DNA of 64,000 nt. Origin: Fusarium oxysporum f. sp. lycopersici 4287. Taxonomy: Eukaryota; Ascomycota; Sordariomycetes; Hypocreales; Nectriaceae. The stretch is taken from the NCBI RefSeq assembly GCF_000149955.1, contig NC_030997.1, positions 806,001-870,000 on the forward strand. The letters run 5' to 3'. Position 1 is the stretch's first letter; each line of letters starts with the position of its first letter. This document shows, one piece after another, positions 41,999-52,688 of this stretch. Made by a program: the position numbers and the translations under genes. The notes under the pieces were generated by a model, which did no database searches, was not told the origin of the DNA, and saw only the letters and a program-made list of their open reading frames with translations.

Positions 41999-43486
41999 TT
42001 TTGCCTGTGGTAGATAGCTTTACCTTCTTTTTGGTCCTTTTACCACTGTCGTCGCAGACGTGGTTGGTAGAAAGACGGAAGATGGTTGGATGGGCAGACC
42101 ATGCAGTCGCCCGTGGGGACATGAGCCAACGCAACCGAGCCAACGGTGTTTTGGACGAAACCCCTCACTAACCGGGCGTGCCGCGCAGGCATCACCAGCA
42201 AGTCGATACTGGTAGCCAAGCGGAGGCGTAGTGGTCACAGATGTAGAACAGGGTAGAGTAAGCTTGCTTTCGGCTATGAAGAAGGGGGCAGTGAGGTGAA
42301 TGAACAACCGTCAGAGCCTGGCATCACTGTCGATAATGGACCTCTCAGTTTAGGTTTGATCAATGGTGAAGCCAGTGACCCGGAGCGTTCGAATAGGTGC
42401 CGACCAAGAATCTCGCGATCCAAGCATTGTTTTGAGAATGTAGCCTTGGTCCACTAAAGTCTGCGCACTTGATCTATGCTGAGCCGAGATGTCTGGTCTT
42501 CAGTAGGGATAGATTTGCCAACGCTGAGAGTACGCGATGTTCGCCGGGGGAGGAAACTGAGAATGGCTGTGATGCCGTTATCAAAGCAAGGACGACGCGA
42601 GGCAGCGGGATTATTTGTAGGCTTGAACAAGGAAACGGGCAGCAGTTGACCAACGGGAGTCAGGATGGGCTAGGACTATCGAAGTTGTTCAGAAAGTGGG
42701 TAGCTGAGGTTCTTATATATGAAGAACGACTATGTACAAGCATTCACGGGTATTTATACAAAAAGGTTTTCTGCAACAAAAAGACAACATGCAACGTTTA
42801 TATGTCAGATTTGCTGGAACATCAGGGCTGGCCAGCCACGGCATCGTTCGTAAAATGCTCGAAGGAACCGCTCGGCAAGGTTGCATCGCCCATGACGAGG
42901 CCATCAAGCCTCCTCTTTCGATGGTCGTGTTGGACGAGAACATGTGTTGCGAAGAAGTTGTTCGTCGCTGTTATTGGGGACTAAGACTCGTGGATGTAGG
43001 CTACTGTCTGCCCGGGTATCGACCTGGGCGAGGCCGGGAGGAAGCGCGTGTTTGGCTTAGATTCGTCGGCGTGTGAAGGGTGATCCCACCACTCTGTAAA
43101 GAATTAGTCGGGATATACCAAGATCTATTGTGGTGCAAAGGCAAGACATACATTGCGAGGTTCATGTGTGCAAGCGAGCCCTCGGAACCAGACGCGCCAT
43201 AACCAGTATCACAATAGAGTGGCATAGATCCATTCAGCAAAGTCAAGCCAAGCCATGGCGCCCAGCGGTTTCGCGGTCGGAGGCGGAACCATCGAAGGTG
43301 ACGAGGATGCCATCATCGTGCTCATAAGAACAACGGCGGTGACTGAAGTTTCGTCGACGAATTCTTCTTCGGCCAGCGCCACGCAGGCAGTCAATGGGGG
43401 GATGCTGGCATGGCTTTGGGCGCGCCGTGTACGCAACATCGGGATGAATGTTGAGTATGGTTTGTTTATTGAATAACCCGAGTGGT
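41999..43486. other. About 1.5 kb without a supported gene
   Basis: Several overlapping open frames lie at about 42469-43490 on both strands (up to 171 codons), but none has recognisable motifs, plausible start context or good composition. The sequence is more GC-rich than the intergenic regions around it, so a decayed gene is possible. I report no gene. Confidence 0.4.
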
Positions 43487-44563
43487 TCAACTTGTAAGAC
43501 GTGTAACGATATCGTCGTACACATCACTGCGAACTCTGTCGAGGAATGATTGCGCTACTCCATTTTCGTCTCTGTGCTCCTGGATGGAATCCACCTTGGC
43601 ATCCAGATCCTCTAGGTCTTCTCGTAGCTCAACCAGGCGCGTGTCGTAACTTTCCAGAAGATCAGCGCTGTGTTTATCCTGGCATTGGAGCTGCTCGACA
43701 TCACGTTGTAGAGAGCTGAAGTCCTCGCGAAAGGTCGTGACCTGCTGTCGTAGCTGGTCGAAATCTGTTTTAAGGCTTCTGTTCTCTTGTCTCAGGGTGG
43801 AGAGTTCTTGCTGAACCAGTCGATCCTTCTCGCTCCGTGCTTTTAGCTCGGCCCAAATTTGAGCGAGCTCGTCTCTTGCCTCATCGGGGCTACTGATGCG
43901 ACGGCGCTTCCTCTCGTTGATTGGGGGAGCTGGCGGGGGAGACCCAGTCTCATCGTAGGCTGGCGGCGCGTCGTCTTGCGGGGAGAGATCGACGACCTTG
44001 GTCTCGATGTTTGCAGGAGGATATTGGTTGTGGAAAGGCGCTAAACGAGTCTGCTTCGCGGCATCACTGATGGACTGGAGCTCGGCTTTGGAAAACTTTG
44101 TAGCGTCGACGTAAATACAGAACGATGTTGCGGCAGAGAGCATGCGAAGAGCATCCAAGACCTTCCCTGACTGTGTTCGGCTAGGGGCTAACGGTTCTTT
44201 GGCAGCGGTGGGAACAAAGAGCCGAATGTTCTTGTTTGTTTGGAATTTCAGGCACGCAACGGGACACTTGAACTTCTCTTGCACCGCTTCCGACGCCGTC
44301 GAAGCAAAAGCGAAGTCGAACGATGTGATGGAAGATGGATCGATGGAGATCGCAACAGGTGAAATGCCCTCGACTCCTTTCAAGTTCATCGGAAAGCGCA
44401 GCTCGACAGTTGCGCACAGCCCGCTCAGGTGAATTCGTAGCATGATGCTGTCGATCTTTGGATCGGGCTTCGAGAAGCAGTGGGTTGCGCCATCGTGTTC
44501 CCACTCAACAACGGCGGGCGTAGTCTCATCGACGTCAAGACATGGTGAGGTGAACGACGACAT
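43487..44563 (-). CDS. Hypothetical coiled-coil protein
   Basis: A single exon encodes 358 residues from a clear ATG at 44561-44563. The N-terminal 150 residues look globular and mostly beta (TPAVVEWEHDGATHCFSKPD, then DSIMLRIHLSGLCATVELRF). A Pro-rich linker with a basic patch follows (PPAPPINERKRRRISSPDE), which could be a nuclear localisation signal. The last 125 residues are an uninterrupted coiled coil (LSTLRQENRSLKTDFDQLRQ and on), expected to drive oligomerisation. I do not recognise the family. It is divergent from a long empty region to its right. Confidence 0.8.
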   Translation of the reverse strand: MSSFTSPCLDVDETTPAVVEWEHDGATHCFSKPDPKIDSIMLRIHLSGLCATVELRFPMNLKGVEGISPVAISIDPSSITSFDFAFASTASEAVQEKFKCPVACLKFQTNKNIRLFVPTAAKEPLAPSRTQSGKVLDALRMLSAATSFCIYVDATKFSKAELQSISDAAKQTRLAPFHNQYPPANIETKVVDLSPQDDAPPAYDETGSPPPAPPINERKRRRISSPDEARDELAQIWAELKARSEKDRLVQQELSTLRQENRSLKTDFDQLRQQVTTFREDFSSLQRDVEQLQCQDKHSADLLESYDTRLVELREDLEDLDAKVDSIQEHRDENGVAQSFLDRVRSDVYDDIVTRLTS

Positions 44564-46056
44564 TCCTGGGATCCATCAGTGGCACAGTGAGCATCAAACG
44601 TACCTTTACGCCGTCAACAACGAGACACGAGCAGAGATGGCCGGCTCCGTCAGCAGGCAACATGTGGTCTCCAGCAATGCTGCAAGACAGTGCTTGGGCT
44701 CCAGCAGCGCTGCGAGTCCAAGCCAGGTCCCTTCTACAGTCCCCGGTTGTTCCAACGAAGGGCGCACCGCGCACGTTCGATGGGTACAAGTCGGAATTTT
44801 ATAACGGTCTGCAGTGGCGGTTCACCGGGTCTCTGAACGTGCTTGTCGTCGGGGCGTGGGGAAGGTCGGGCGATGAGCAATATCGCGATCAGCAAGACTT
44901 CTTGATCTCCAGCACGCTGCAAGAACAAGAAGTGGTGCTTCTCTTGATGAATGATCGTGCCGTTGGTCGGGTGAGGATGGTGATGATGCTGCCTTTGGCC
45001 AGAGCGTGAATGCGAATGGCGTTGAAGAAATTGTGGGGTCGTCACATGACCTGCATGAAGGCAAGCAGGCAAGCAGGCAAGCAGGAATGGTTCAAGCTGG
45101 TTTCGATGCTACTAAAAGAGAAGTAAAAGAAAAAGAAAGGCTCGATTAAGGAGAGTATGAGGAGAGTTGAGATGAACCACCGCGAGAAAAGCAGCAGCAG
45201 AATGGTTGATGCTGCCACTGTCTGAAATGAAGGAAGCTCAATGATTCGCAGCGTATGACCTGTGCGCTCGGCTGTTCAGTTGTTCCGGAAGGTACGTATA
45301 GATAAGGCTTGGCGCCTTGCCACAGTGTATGGTACAGTGTTTCTGGGATATCGAACTGTGCCTCAAATCAGGTTACCCTGCACAATCTGTATGAACACTC
45401 CGAAACTGTAGATCTTGTGAGAGAGTGACGTAAATAGCCTTTATTGCATGCTGCATCTGTTTACATTTTTTCATAATCTGGTAAGTTTCTTTACCTGTAA
45501 CCAAGTACAAGTCTGCCGAGTGATATGACGAAATGTTTTTGCAGTTCAGCTCACACAGGGATGAAGAAGCGAAAGATATTCACGGACGGCGGCCATCACA
45601 AATCAGACAATGATGAACACCACTAAGAACATGAAAGAAAAAGGGATATGCCTTGTTATGTTAAAGTTGGTGGCTATATTCTGCAAGCATCTTATAACAC
45701 TGACTTATTTAAACTTGTGCGGATTGCATTCTTGTGGCTGCAAAGTGCAACGCCAGTTGAGGTTGAACGCGTAAAGTTGGCGGACGCGCAGATCTAAATA
45801 AAAGGGCCGATCATGCCGCTGTAATACCGGTACTTTTCACTTGCGTATCTCCTGTGTTCATTCGGTGGTAACAATGCCTATCTCTGGTACTTCTTCAAAC
45901 AAATCGCTCGTCGCTTGTCACTGAGATTTACCGTTGTCCTTGACCTAAATTTATATTTTGTCAAATCTATACCTAGTTACCAAATCGCCTATTTATGCGC
46001 CCCGAGCCATTAATTTATTCCTGAGAGAAAGTTATCAAAACTGACAAAGCCTGCAC
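44564..46056. other. Intergenic region, about 1.5 kb
   Basis: It contains three tandem copies of GCAAGCAG (45061-45084) followed by an AG-rich tract (to about 45140). Open frames near 44587-45009 overlap the 5' side of the coiled-coil gene and show no recognisable content. The right part, from 45850, is AT-rich 3' flank of the next gene. Confidence 0.45.
45061..45084 (+). repeat. Short tandem repeat (GCAAGCAG)x3
   Basis: Three perfect 8-bp units in a row, in non-coding sequence. Confidence 0.85.
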
Positions 46057-46647
46057 TCAAGATTTCCCATTCGTCATTCCCTCCCACCTCTCAAAGTTCC
46101 CAGCTTCCAGGCCAAACAAGTCCAATAACCGACCAACCATCTGATTCAATATGTCATCCACCGAGCTTGGCCTCGTGTAAAATCCGACAACAGGAGGCGC
46201 AATAATAGCACCAGCTCTTGTCACCTCCATCATGTTCCGCAAGTGGATCTCACTCAGTGGCGTTTCTCTCAACGACAACACTAGTCTCCTTCGTTCTTTG
46301 AGACAGACATCTGCTGCGCGAGTGATAAGGTCATCACAAATGCCGGCGTTGATGGCAGCTAATGTTTTGACTGAGCAGGGAACAACGATCATGCCATCGA
46401 CGTGACAGGACCCGCTTGCAATTGGTGCGGCTAAGTCGCTTGGGTTGTAGACGTGATCTGCTAGTGCTCTCACTGAAGCTGGTGTGTAGTCTGTTTCGTA
46501 TTTTATGGTCTCAGCTGCCCATTTACTGATGATGAGATGAGTTTCAACGTTGAGTCGTCGAAGTGTTGAGAGAACGTGAATGCCGATGGCAGCTCCTGTC
46601 GCGCCAGTTAAGGCTACAATGATCTTTTTTCTTGGTGCTTCCCCCAT
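46057..46647 (-). CDS. PAD1: Flavin prenyltransferase, UbiX/PAD1 family
   Basis: The enzyme prenylates reduced FMN to make the prenylated flavin cofactor needed by UbiD/FDC1 decarboxylases. A single exon from ATG 46645-46647 encodes 196 residues, the size of bacterial UbiX. The N-terminal nucleotide-fold motif IIVALTGATGAAIGIHVL, the phosphate-binding VVPCSVKTLAAINAG and the segment LVLSLRETPLSEIHLRNM with TRAGAIIAPPVVGFY are the family signatures. Yeast Pad1 is mitochondrial; no presequence follows this ATG, although the frame is open further upstream without another ATG. It is divergent to the FDC1 gene across about 400 bp, the expected pairing, because FDC1 is inactive without this cofactor. 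Confidence 0.93.
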   Translation of the reverse strand: MGEAPRKKIIVALTGATGAAIGIHVLSTLRRLNVETHLIISKWAAETIKYETDYTPASVRALADHVYNPSDLAAPIASGSCHVDGMIVVPCSVKTLAAINAGICDDLITRAADVCLKERRRLVLSLRETPLSEIHLRNMMEVTRAGAIIAPPVVGFYTRPSSVDDILNQMVGRLLDLFGLEAGNFERWEGMTNGKS

Positions 46648-47052
46648 ATTGATCTCGGAAGGTGTAGTATCGAATTTGAAGGGCAAAGATAGATTGGTGA
46701 GCAACTGAGATAATGAAGAGTGCTCTCAGGTTCTTAAGTCGACGAAGTACATGGAGCTCATGCGTGACCGATAGGACATGCGGCTCTTCTTAAGCGAAGC
46801 CCATGTCTTGCCAGACTCGTCATTATGGTAGCATTGAGGCTCAGTTCGGGGACTCTCGGTGCCTTCGGGGCCCACATTCCCGGATATTGCGGCTCGGCAG
46901 ATGTGGACTCGGTGGGCTCGGAGCCTCGGACTACCAAGCGTTATACAATACACATAGGAAATAGTATGAGATGTATGAAGATATAAGAATTGTAGAAGCC
47001 CGGCAGTTATGTCGTCGACATCTGTCTAGAATCAGCAAGACTTACCAACGCC
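46648..47052. promoter_or_regulatory. Shared divergent promoter of PAD1 and FDC1
   Basis: The 405-bp interval must drive both genes. It is rich in CGG/CCG words on both strands, including CTCGGTGCC (46855), CCCGGATATTGCGGCTCGG (46882 onward) and ACTCGGTGGGCTCGGAGCCTCGG-like sequence (46908-46930). These are plausible targets of the Zn2Cys6 regulator encoded at 48860-50980. No experiment is implied. Confidence 0.5.
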
Positions 47053-48670
47053 ATGCCTTCTAAAACTCTTCCTCATATGGACTTCCGCAGCTACGTCGAG
47101 GCTCTCGAAGCCGACGGCGACCTGGTCTCAATCACTGAAGAATGCGACCCTCATCTCGAAGTTGGTGCTATCATTCGAAAGGTTGTCGAGAACAATGACA
47201 AGGCTCCCCTGTTCAACAAGCTCAAGGGGCAAGATGAGAATGGCTTTTGGAGAATATTGGGTGCACCGAACTCCCTTCGCTCTGACCCCAAGCAGCGTTA
47301 CGGCAGACTTGCTAGACATCTTGGACTGCCTACAGACTCATCCATGAAGGTTATCTTGGATAAGATGCTCGCCGCCAAAACGACACCTCCTATTCCGCCT
47401 ACCGTTGTTGAGACTGGTCCTTGTAAGGAGCATATCTTGACACCGGACCAATTTGACCTCACCAAGCTTCCTGCACCACTGCTTCATCAATCAGACGGTG
47501 GAAAATACATCCAAACATACGGAATGCATATTGTACAATCCCCAGATGGCAAATGGACAAACTGGTCTATTGCTCGTGCGATGATCTACGACCGGAACCA
47601 CCTTGCCGGATTGGTGATCAAGCCGCAACATCTCTACCAGATTCACGAGATGTGGAAGAACGAAGGCCGCGACATGCCCTGGGCTTTAGCTTTCGGAGTG
47701 CCTCCTGCTGCCATCATGGCATCGAGCATGCCACTCCCTGACGGATTGTCAGAGGCTGAGTACATTGGTTCGCTGGTCGGATCATCCCTTGATGTCATCA
47801 AGTGCGAGACCAATGGACTATATGTACCCGCCAACTCGGAAATAGTCTTTGAGGGAACATGCTCTATCACGGAAACAGCACCTGAGGGACCTTTTGGAGA
47901 GATGCATGGGTAAGCCTATATTGCTGTCTGTCTTCTTTCAGTGCTGATAGTCACTCTAGCTACGTGTTTCCCGGTGATGCGCACCCTTGGCCGAAGTATA
48001 CGGTGGATCTCATCACGCACCGTAAAGACGCGATTCTGCCCGTCTCCAACTGCGGAAGGCTGACTGACGAGACTGTAAGTATTAGCTTATTTTACTTGAA
48101 GTACTTGAAGGTCGTGACTAAATTCAGTAGCATACAATGATAGGTCCTCTTGCTGCTGCAGAGATCGGCTTCCTTCTCAAGTCGAAAGGTCTCCCTATCA
48201 AGGAAGCCTTCTCACCTTTCGAGTCTCAAGTTACATGGGTTGCTTTGCAGGTCGACACTCAGAAGCTACGTGAGATGAAGACAACATCTGATAAGTTCTG
48301 CCGTGAAATCGGAGACATCATCTTCAATCATAAGGTCGGCTACACGATCCATCGCTTGGTAATCGTCGGTGATGACATCAACGTGTACGATTTCAAGGAT
48401 GTGATCTGGGCTTTCTGTACTCGCTGCCGCCCCGGAATGGACGAGTACTTCTTTGAAGACGTCGCCGGCTTTCCTCTCATTCCATACATGTCGCATGGTA
48501 ATGGAGCACCTAATCGTGGTGGCAAGGTTGTTTCCGACAGCTTGTTGCCAGTCGAATATACAACCGGGAAGAACTGGGAAGCAGCCGACTTCGAAAACTC
48601 GTTTCCGGAGGAGATCAAAGACAGGGTTTGCAGCCGATGGCAAACCTTGGGCTTCAGCAGCGCCAAGTAA
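47053..48670 (+). CDS. FDC1: Ferulic/phenylacrylic acid decarboxylase, UbiD family
   Basis: A prenylated-FMN-dependent decarboxylase that converts cinnamic, ferulic, coumaric or sorbic acid to the terminal alkene (for example styrene or vinylguaiacol) and CO2. Three exons (47053-47909, 47960-48074, 48131-48670) join to 503 residues, matching fungal Fdc1. The cofactor and metal-binding stretch [14 protein letters not shown] gives the conserved Asn and Arg, and [14 protein letters not shown] supplies the Glu pair, including the catalytic acid. In fungi this activity detoxifies plant phenolics and preservative acids. It is transcribed divergently from PAD1, with a Zn2Cys6 regulator just downstream on the other strand (189 bp between ends). 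Confidence 0.95.
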
Positions 48671-48859
48671 TATGAGTCAGCTTGGACCAGTTGAAGGCAA
48701 ATTAGTGTTTTGAGAGTTTAGGCAAATTTAGAATAGAAACTTATAGAGACCACTAGATTATTTATAGATGCCATTATCAAATGCAACGTTATCTAAACAA
48801 TTTATCATAAGCTTAGTACATTCTCTAAGCGCATGGGAATTCGTTGGCCAGATAGGGAC

Positions 48860-50980
48860 CTAGAGGCCAAAATCGTGTGGCACCTGGTCCGACATGATGA
48901 AATTGTATGATTCAAGTGGAGAAAATGCGTCAAAGTCAAAGTCTCGAAGCCAATCATCCAAGCTTACCATGCTGCACGGAGAAAGGTTAGTATGTTTAAA
49001 CAACGGGGAGGGCTGCAGCACAAACCTTTGTTCCTGAGTGTTACCGAAGTGCTCTGGTAAAACAGTCATGCTCTCCGAAGATCCCGCTACTGGATGATGC
49101 TCTTGAGATGAATTCTCACTTTGGCATCTGGTCTCCTCCACTGAAGATCGCTGTAGAGCTTGAATCGCCCTGAGAGCTTTCTTGTGCGCCGCGGAGAACT
49201 GTCCAACATCGTCGCTGCGCTCAGTCAACGTTTTTACTAGCTCAGCTAGTATTTCTTGGGAGTCTTGAACTTGAGCGTCAGAGCCTTGTCGGATAAAACT
49301 CAACAAGAGTGCTGAGGCAAGACCATTGTGAACGAAGGCCCATGAACGGGTTGCAAGATTTGAGATTGAGCGTAGCTTGATGAAAGCACAGACACTTCGT
49401 TTCAAAGCACCTTGAAAGCGGTTCAAGATCATAGAGCATTCTTCTCCACTGAACTTTCCTTTATTCTGCGAGGACAGTATAGGGCGACAGAGGGTAGAGA
49501 GAAGAAAGTAACGGTGGACGATCAGGCTATAGTGTTCCTGTAGCTCTTGGATCGAGGTACAACGCTGCAAATCCTGTAGATGAGGAGCTAGAGAAGACTC
49601 GTAAAGGTCGAAGTCATGAAAGAGGAGGCTATAGTTCCTGACCGGTTCCGTCTGGGGAAGTCTTGGAAGATGTCTGAAGCTCAGATGGCATAGCCAGTTC
49701 ATAGCCTGTCGGTAGTCAAGAGGCTGGCTAGACGGATCTAGCGATATCAGAGCTGGAAGGTCCGACTCTAGGTTCATTTCATGAGAGGCTGGGGGTCTAT
49801 CAAACGCCAATGAGAGTAGAGCATCTTGCCAAACAATATTGCTGACCGGCGCCAAAGGCTTCCTTAAGCTTTTTAACCTTGGCTGCCCAACCCGCTGGCC
49901 CTGACTTGCCTTAACTGTTGCGCTTCGGCAGGAGAGAGACGGAGAGAACAGTGATTCATAGACTGATGGAGACCAACAGATAGCGCAACTCGAACCGTGG
50001 TGCCGCCGAGGATCCAAGCTGCACGAGGATTCATGTCATTTTGCAAAACATGACCAAGAATGAGCAATGCTTGGATCAGTCTCTTGGAAGGATTCCATAA
50101 CAGGTCAAAAGACCCCAAACACTTGAGAGAGGCGTGCACTAAGGCGATGAGTTACTTGTAAGCGACTGAAAGGGGAGAACTGATGCTCACAATTTTGATT
50201 GGACTTAGATAGTCGTGTAGCAGTGGGCAAATCTGAGAACTGCGCCCCAGCCGCCATTATAGCATGAAGAAGGCAAAGGCTATGATTGTCGATATGCTGT
50301 ACCTGGATTTCGCGGTTCAAGAGAGAACATATGAGCTTCTCGATTTCAGCAAGATCGTCGATAACGAACTGGAAAGAGTGAACTCTATCCCGATAGAAGC
50401 CAAACAGAGAAATCATGTCTTGATCAAGAGCAAGTGTTGTTTCTGAGTGCCCTGCTGATGTGCCGCGCCCAACATCGGAAGCGCCATCCATACCCAGAAG
50501 AGGAAGAATTCCAGTTTCAAACGCGGTGCGACGTTCATTGTTTGAATGAGGTTGGGTGGTATCTGGCTTTGCTACGGAGATAATGGAGTTGTCACCTAGC
50601 AAGGACGGGCTCGTGTTAGATACACTGCCATTGCGACTGACAGGGCGCCCATGGTGTGTTGCATTGTTGCTACGATGACTCGACTCCGTCCTAGCCTGTA
50701 ATTCTGGTTGGTGAGGTTGCGGAGTTGGACTTGATGACGCCCGAGGCTGGTCGTAGAAGCAGAGGTCAGAGTGACCGCGCTTGACGCATGTTTGACAGGG
50801 CTGCTGATGATTACAGCGCACTTTTCTCTCCCGACAAGGCAAACATGCCTTTCGGATACGTGCAAGTTGCCTCACGCGCAGTATGCTCTTCAAATCTGGC
50901 GGTTGAGTTGCCGCAGCCTCCGTTCTCGGCGCGTTCGGGTATCTCGGAATATTCGGAGTTCGTTGCGGGGAGCCGTTCAT
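48860..50980 (-). CDS. Zn2Cys6 transcription factor next to PAD1-FDC1
   Basis: A Gal4-class regulator of 664 residues in three exons (50980-50191, 50138-49916, 49841-48860), with all phases consistent. The zinc cluster is ARIRKACLPCRERKVRCNHQ followed by QPCQTCVKRGHSDLCFY, at about residues 43-76. The Ser/Pro/His-rich linker leads to the middle homology region, with RAAWILGGTTVRVALSVGLH and NIVWQDALLSLAFDRPPA, a recognisable form of the fungal-specific block. The C-terminus is acidic and aromatic (DWLRDFDFDAF), an activation-domain-like end. Convergent with FDC1 and adjacent to the PAD1-FDC1 pair, it is the likely activator of weak-acid-induced decarboxylation, by analogy with the sorbic-acid regulator clustered with padA and the decarboxylase gene in Aspergillus. 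Confidence 0.87.
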
Positions 50981-52688
50981 CGCAGAGTTACTTGTTTGAG
51001 AACAATGGTATATATAGAGAAATCATTCAACTATATTCGAGGTGACTCTTCATCGATTTGAGAGTCCGGACAGATGCTTAAAGCAAGATTCGCTTGATCC
51101 TGTAGTTCGAGATATCCATAGCGCTAGTCCCATAACCTCAGGCACCAAAGTCAGCCACCCAATCATGCTGTTGGTGGTTTTCATCAACGACCGAAACATC
51201 ACAAGATCTTAGAATTTCAGGCAAGTAATTCATTGCATATATATTCTCATAATTACGGCCTCTGGTTGTCTCGCAGTTTTTTCATCGAGGTATGTGAGAC
51301 CAAGGCTCAAGTTATAGGATACTAGCCCCAGGGCGCCGGAAACTTCTGATCTTAGAACCAAGGTGTCAAAAATAACTGACTCGTTCAAAAGTTTAATTTA
51401 TACTGAACTTGCCCAAGTCTTTTTGTCGTTTGAGATAAAGGCCCTAAGTTTTCTTGCCCCCTTGATCGGGTATAAGTGGGCGTTTGAGAATCCCCAAGAT
51501 TCATTCATGCGAGGCAGATCCTAATAAAAGCGCATTCTGGAGGAAGCTTATAGAGGAAGATTCCGGTTATAACAGTGCCGCCATGCCGTAACTGCGCCGT
51601 TGCATCGGAAGTCGAGCGCCGAAAGTGGGGCCGTCTTACTGCGTCTCCGTTGTGTCGTTTCCAGACAAGGAAGGGCCGACAACTTCTACCTAAAGTGCGC
51701 CATTTCATCAGCGGCTACGGCACAGCCTAGCAACTCTAAACTAAACCCCTTTCACGCTGTTTCTCGCGAAAATCAAGCCACGTCATCTGGTCAAAACACA
51801 CGCAGGGTTCAACATGCATGCAATAATCTAGGGGTAGCCCAGATGACCCAATTATGTTGGACTTGGCTTTGAGAGAAGCTCAGAGCCAAGACTTGTAGGC
51901 TATCTTAGCTGTTTGTACTACACTTATTGAAGTCCAAGGATTGGTTGAAGCGTACTGATGGCTGAGTCTATAAGCATGAAACTTGAGCCCATTCCCAATT
52001 CTGAAGTTCCCGAAGAAACAGATAACGTCGGGAATGTCAGTATACGAGAGTCAAACTTGGAGTGCTGCTCATGTCAGATTTCTGTACCCAAATATAACAT
52101 CCTTCATTTGCATGCTGCCGTGTTATCCCCCCAATGCATGTGTAAATCGCCTCTGATACAAACTCAAAAACGCCCTGGCCTAAAACAAACCCCTGATCGG
52201 CTTGTCAATCCCGAACATGACCCTTTTCTCACGAGATGTCAAGATTTCAAGCACAGACCCCCCTTCTCACCATTATTTACGTATACACAACAAGGCACCA
52301 AATTAATTCTCGCATCTTGCCGAGGAACCGCAGCCGCGTAATCTGCCCACGGAAACACGGCTTGTCCAAGTGGAGCAATCTGTCATGCTCCGCCTCAGCT
52401 ACCCCGGACCGAATCTTACGAGTCGACCACTGACGAGACTAGACGCGCTTCTAGGCCCGCGACTAGAAGAATTTCGGCAATTTTCGTATGGAGGCGTCTA
52501 CGATAGAACCAATCCCAGGGTGTTGCATATTTACTGCTCTGCCTCGCTTGAGAAGCGCTGGCTTTCTCGTATTGGGGTTCTTTGTTGCCTACTCCGTTCG
52601 TCGGTTTGAGCCGCGTGGGCAACTCTCCTTTTTAGTAGGTGACTTTGCGTCAGTGAGGCACAAATGATGCGAGGATAAATACAGAATC
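50981..52688. other. Intergenic region with one MITE-like copy
   Basis: About 1.7 kb without a supported gene. A decayed MITE-like copy lies at 51328-51468. One open frame (51958-52341, 127 codons) starts with ATG, but its content (many Pro, Gln, Cys, no motif) does not look like a conserved protein. Confidence 0.45.
51328..51468 (+). mobile_element. MITE-like element copy F (decayed)
   Basis: The right part reads AAGTCTTTTTGTCGTTTGAG, then AAAGGCCCTAAGTTTTCTTG and CCCCC, close to copies D and E. The left end CCAGGGCGCCGGAAACTTCT resembles the left end of copy E with substitutions. The length of about 141 bp fits the family. No 6-bp duplication remains visible. Confidence 0.6.

Noticed and set aside
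42469..42984. A 171-codon plus-strand open frame
   Set aside because: No recognisable motif, no conserved-looking composition, and overlapped by other frames of similar length; kept only as a gap note.
44587..45009. A 140-codon plus-strand open frame
   Set aside because: It begins just upstream of the coiled-coil gene on the other strand and shows no protein-like features.
5433..51468. Assigning the short elements to the mimp family
   Set aside because: Their ends (GGGGAGGCAAGAAA) and 6-bp flanking repeats do not match the mimp terminal repeat or TA target site.
51958..52341. A 127-codon open frame starting with ATG
   Set aside because: Composition and lack of motifs suggest chance; no splice signals extend it.
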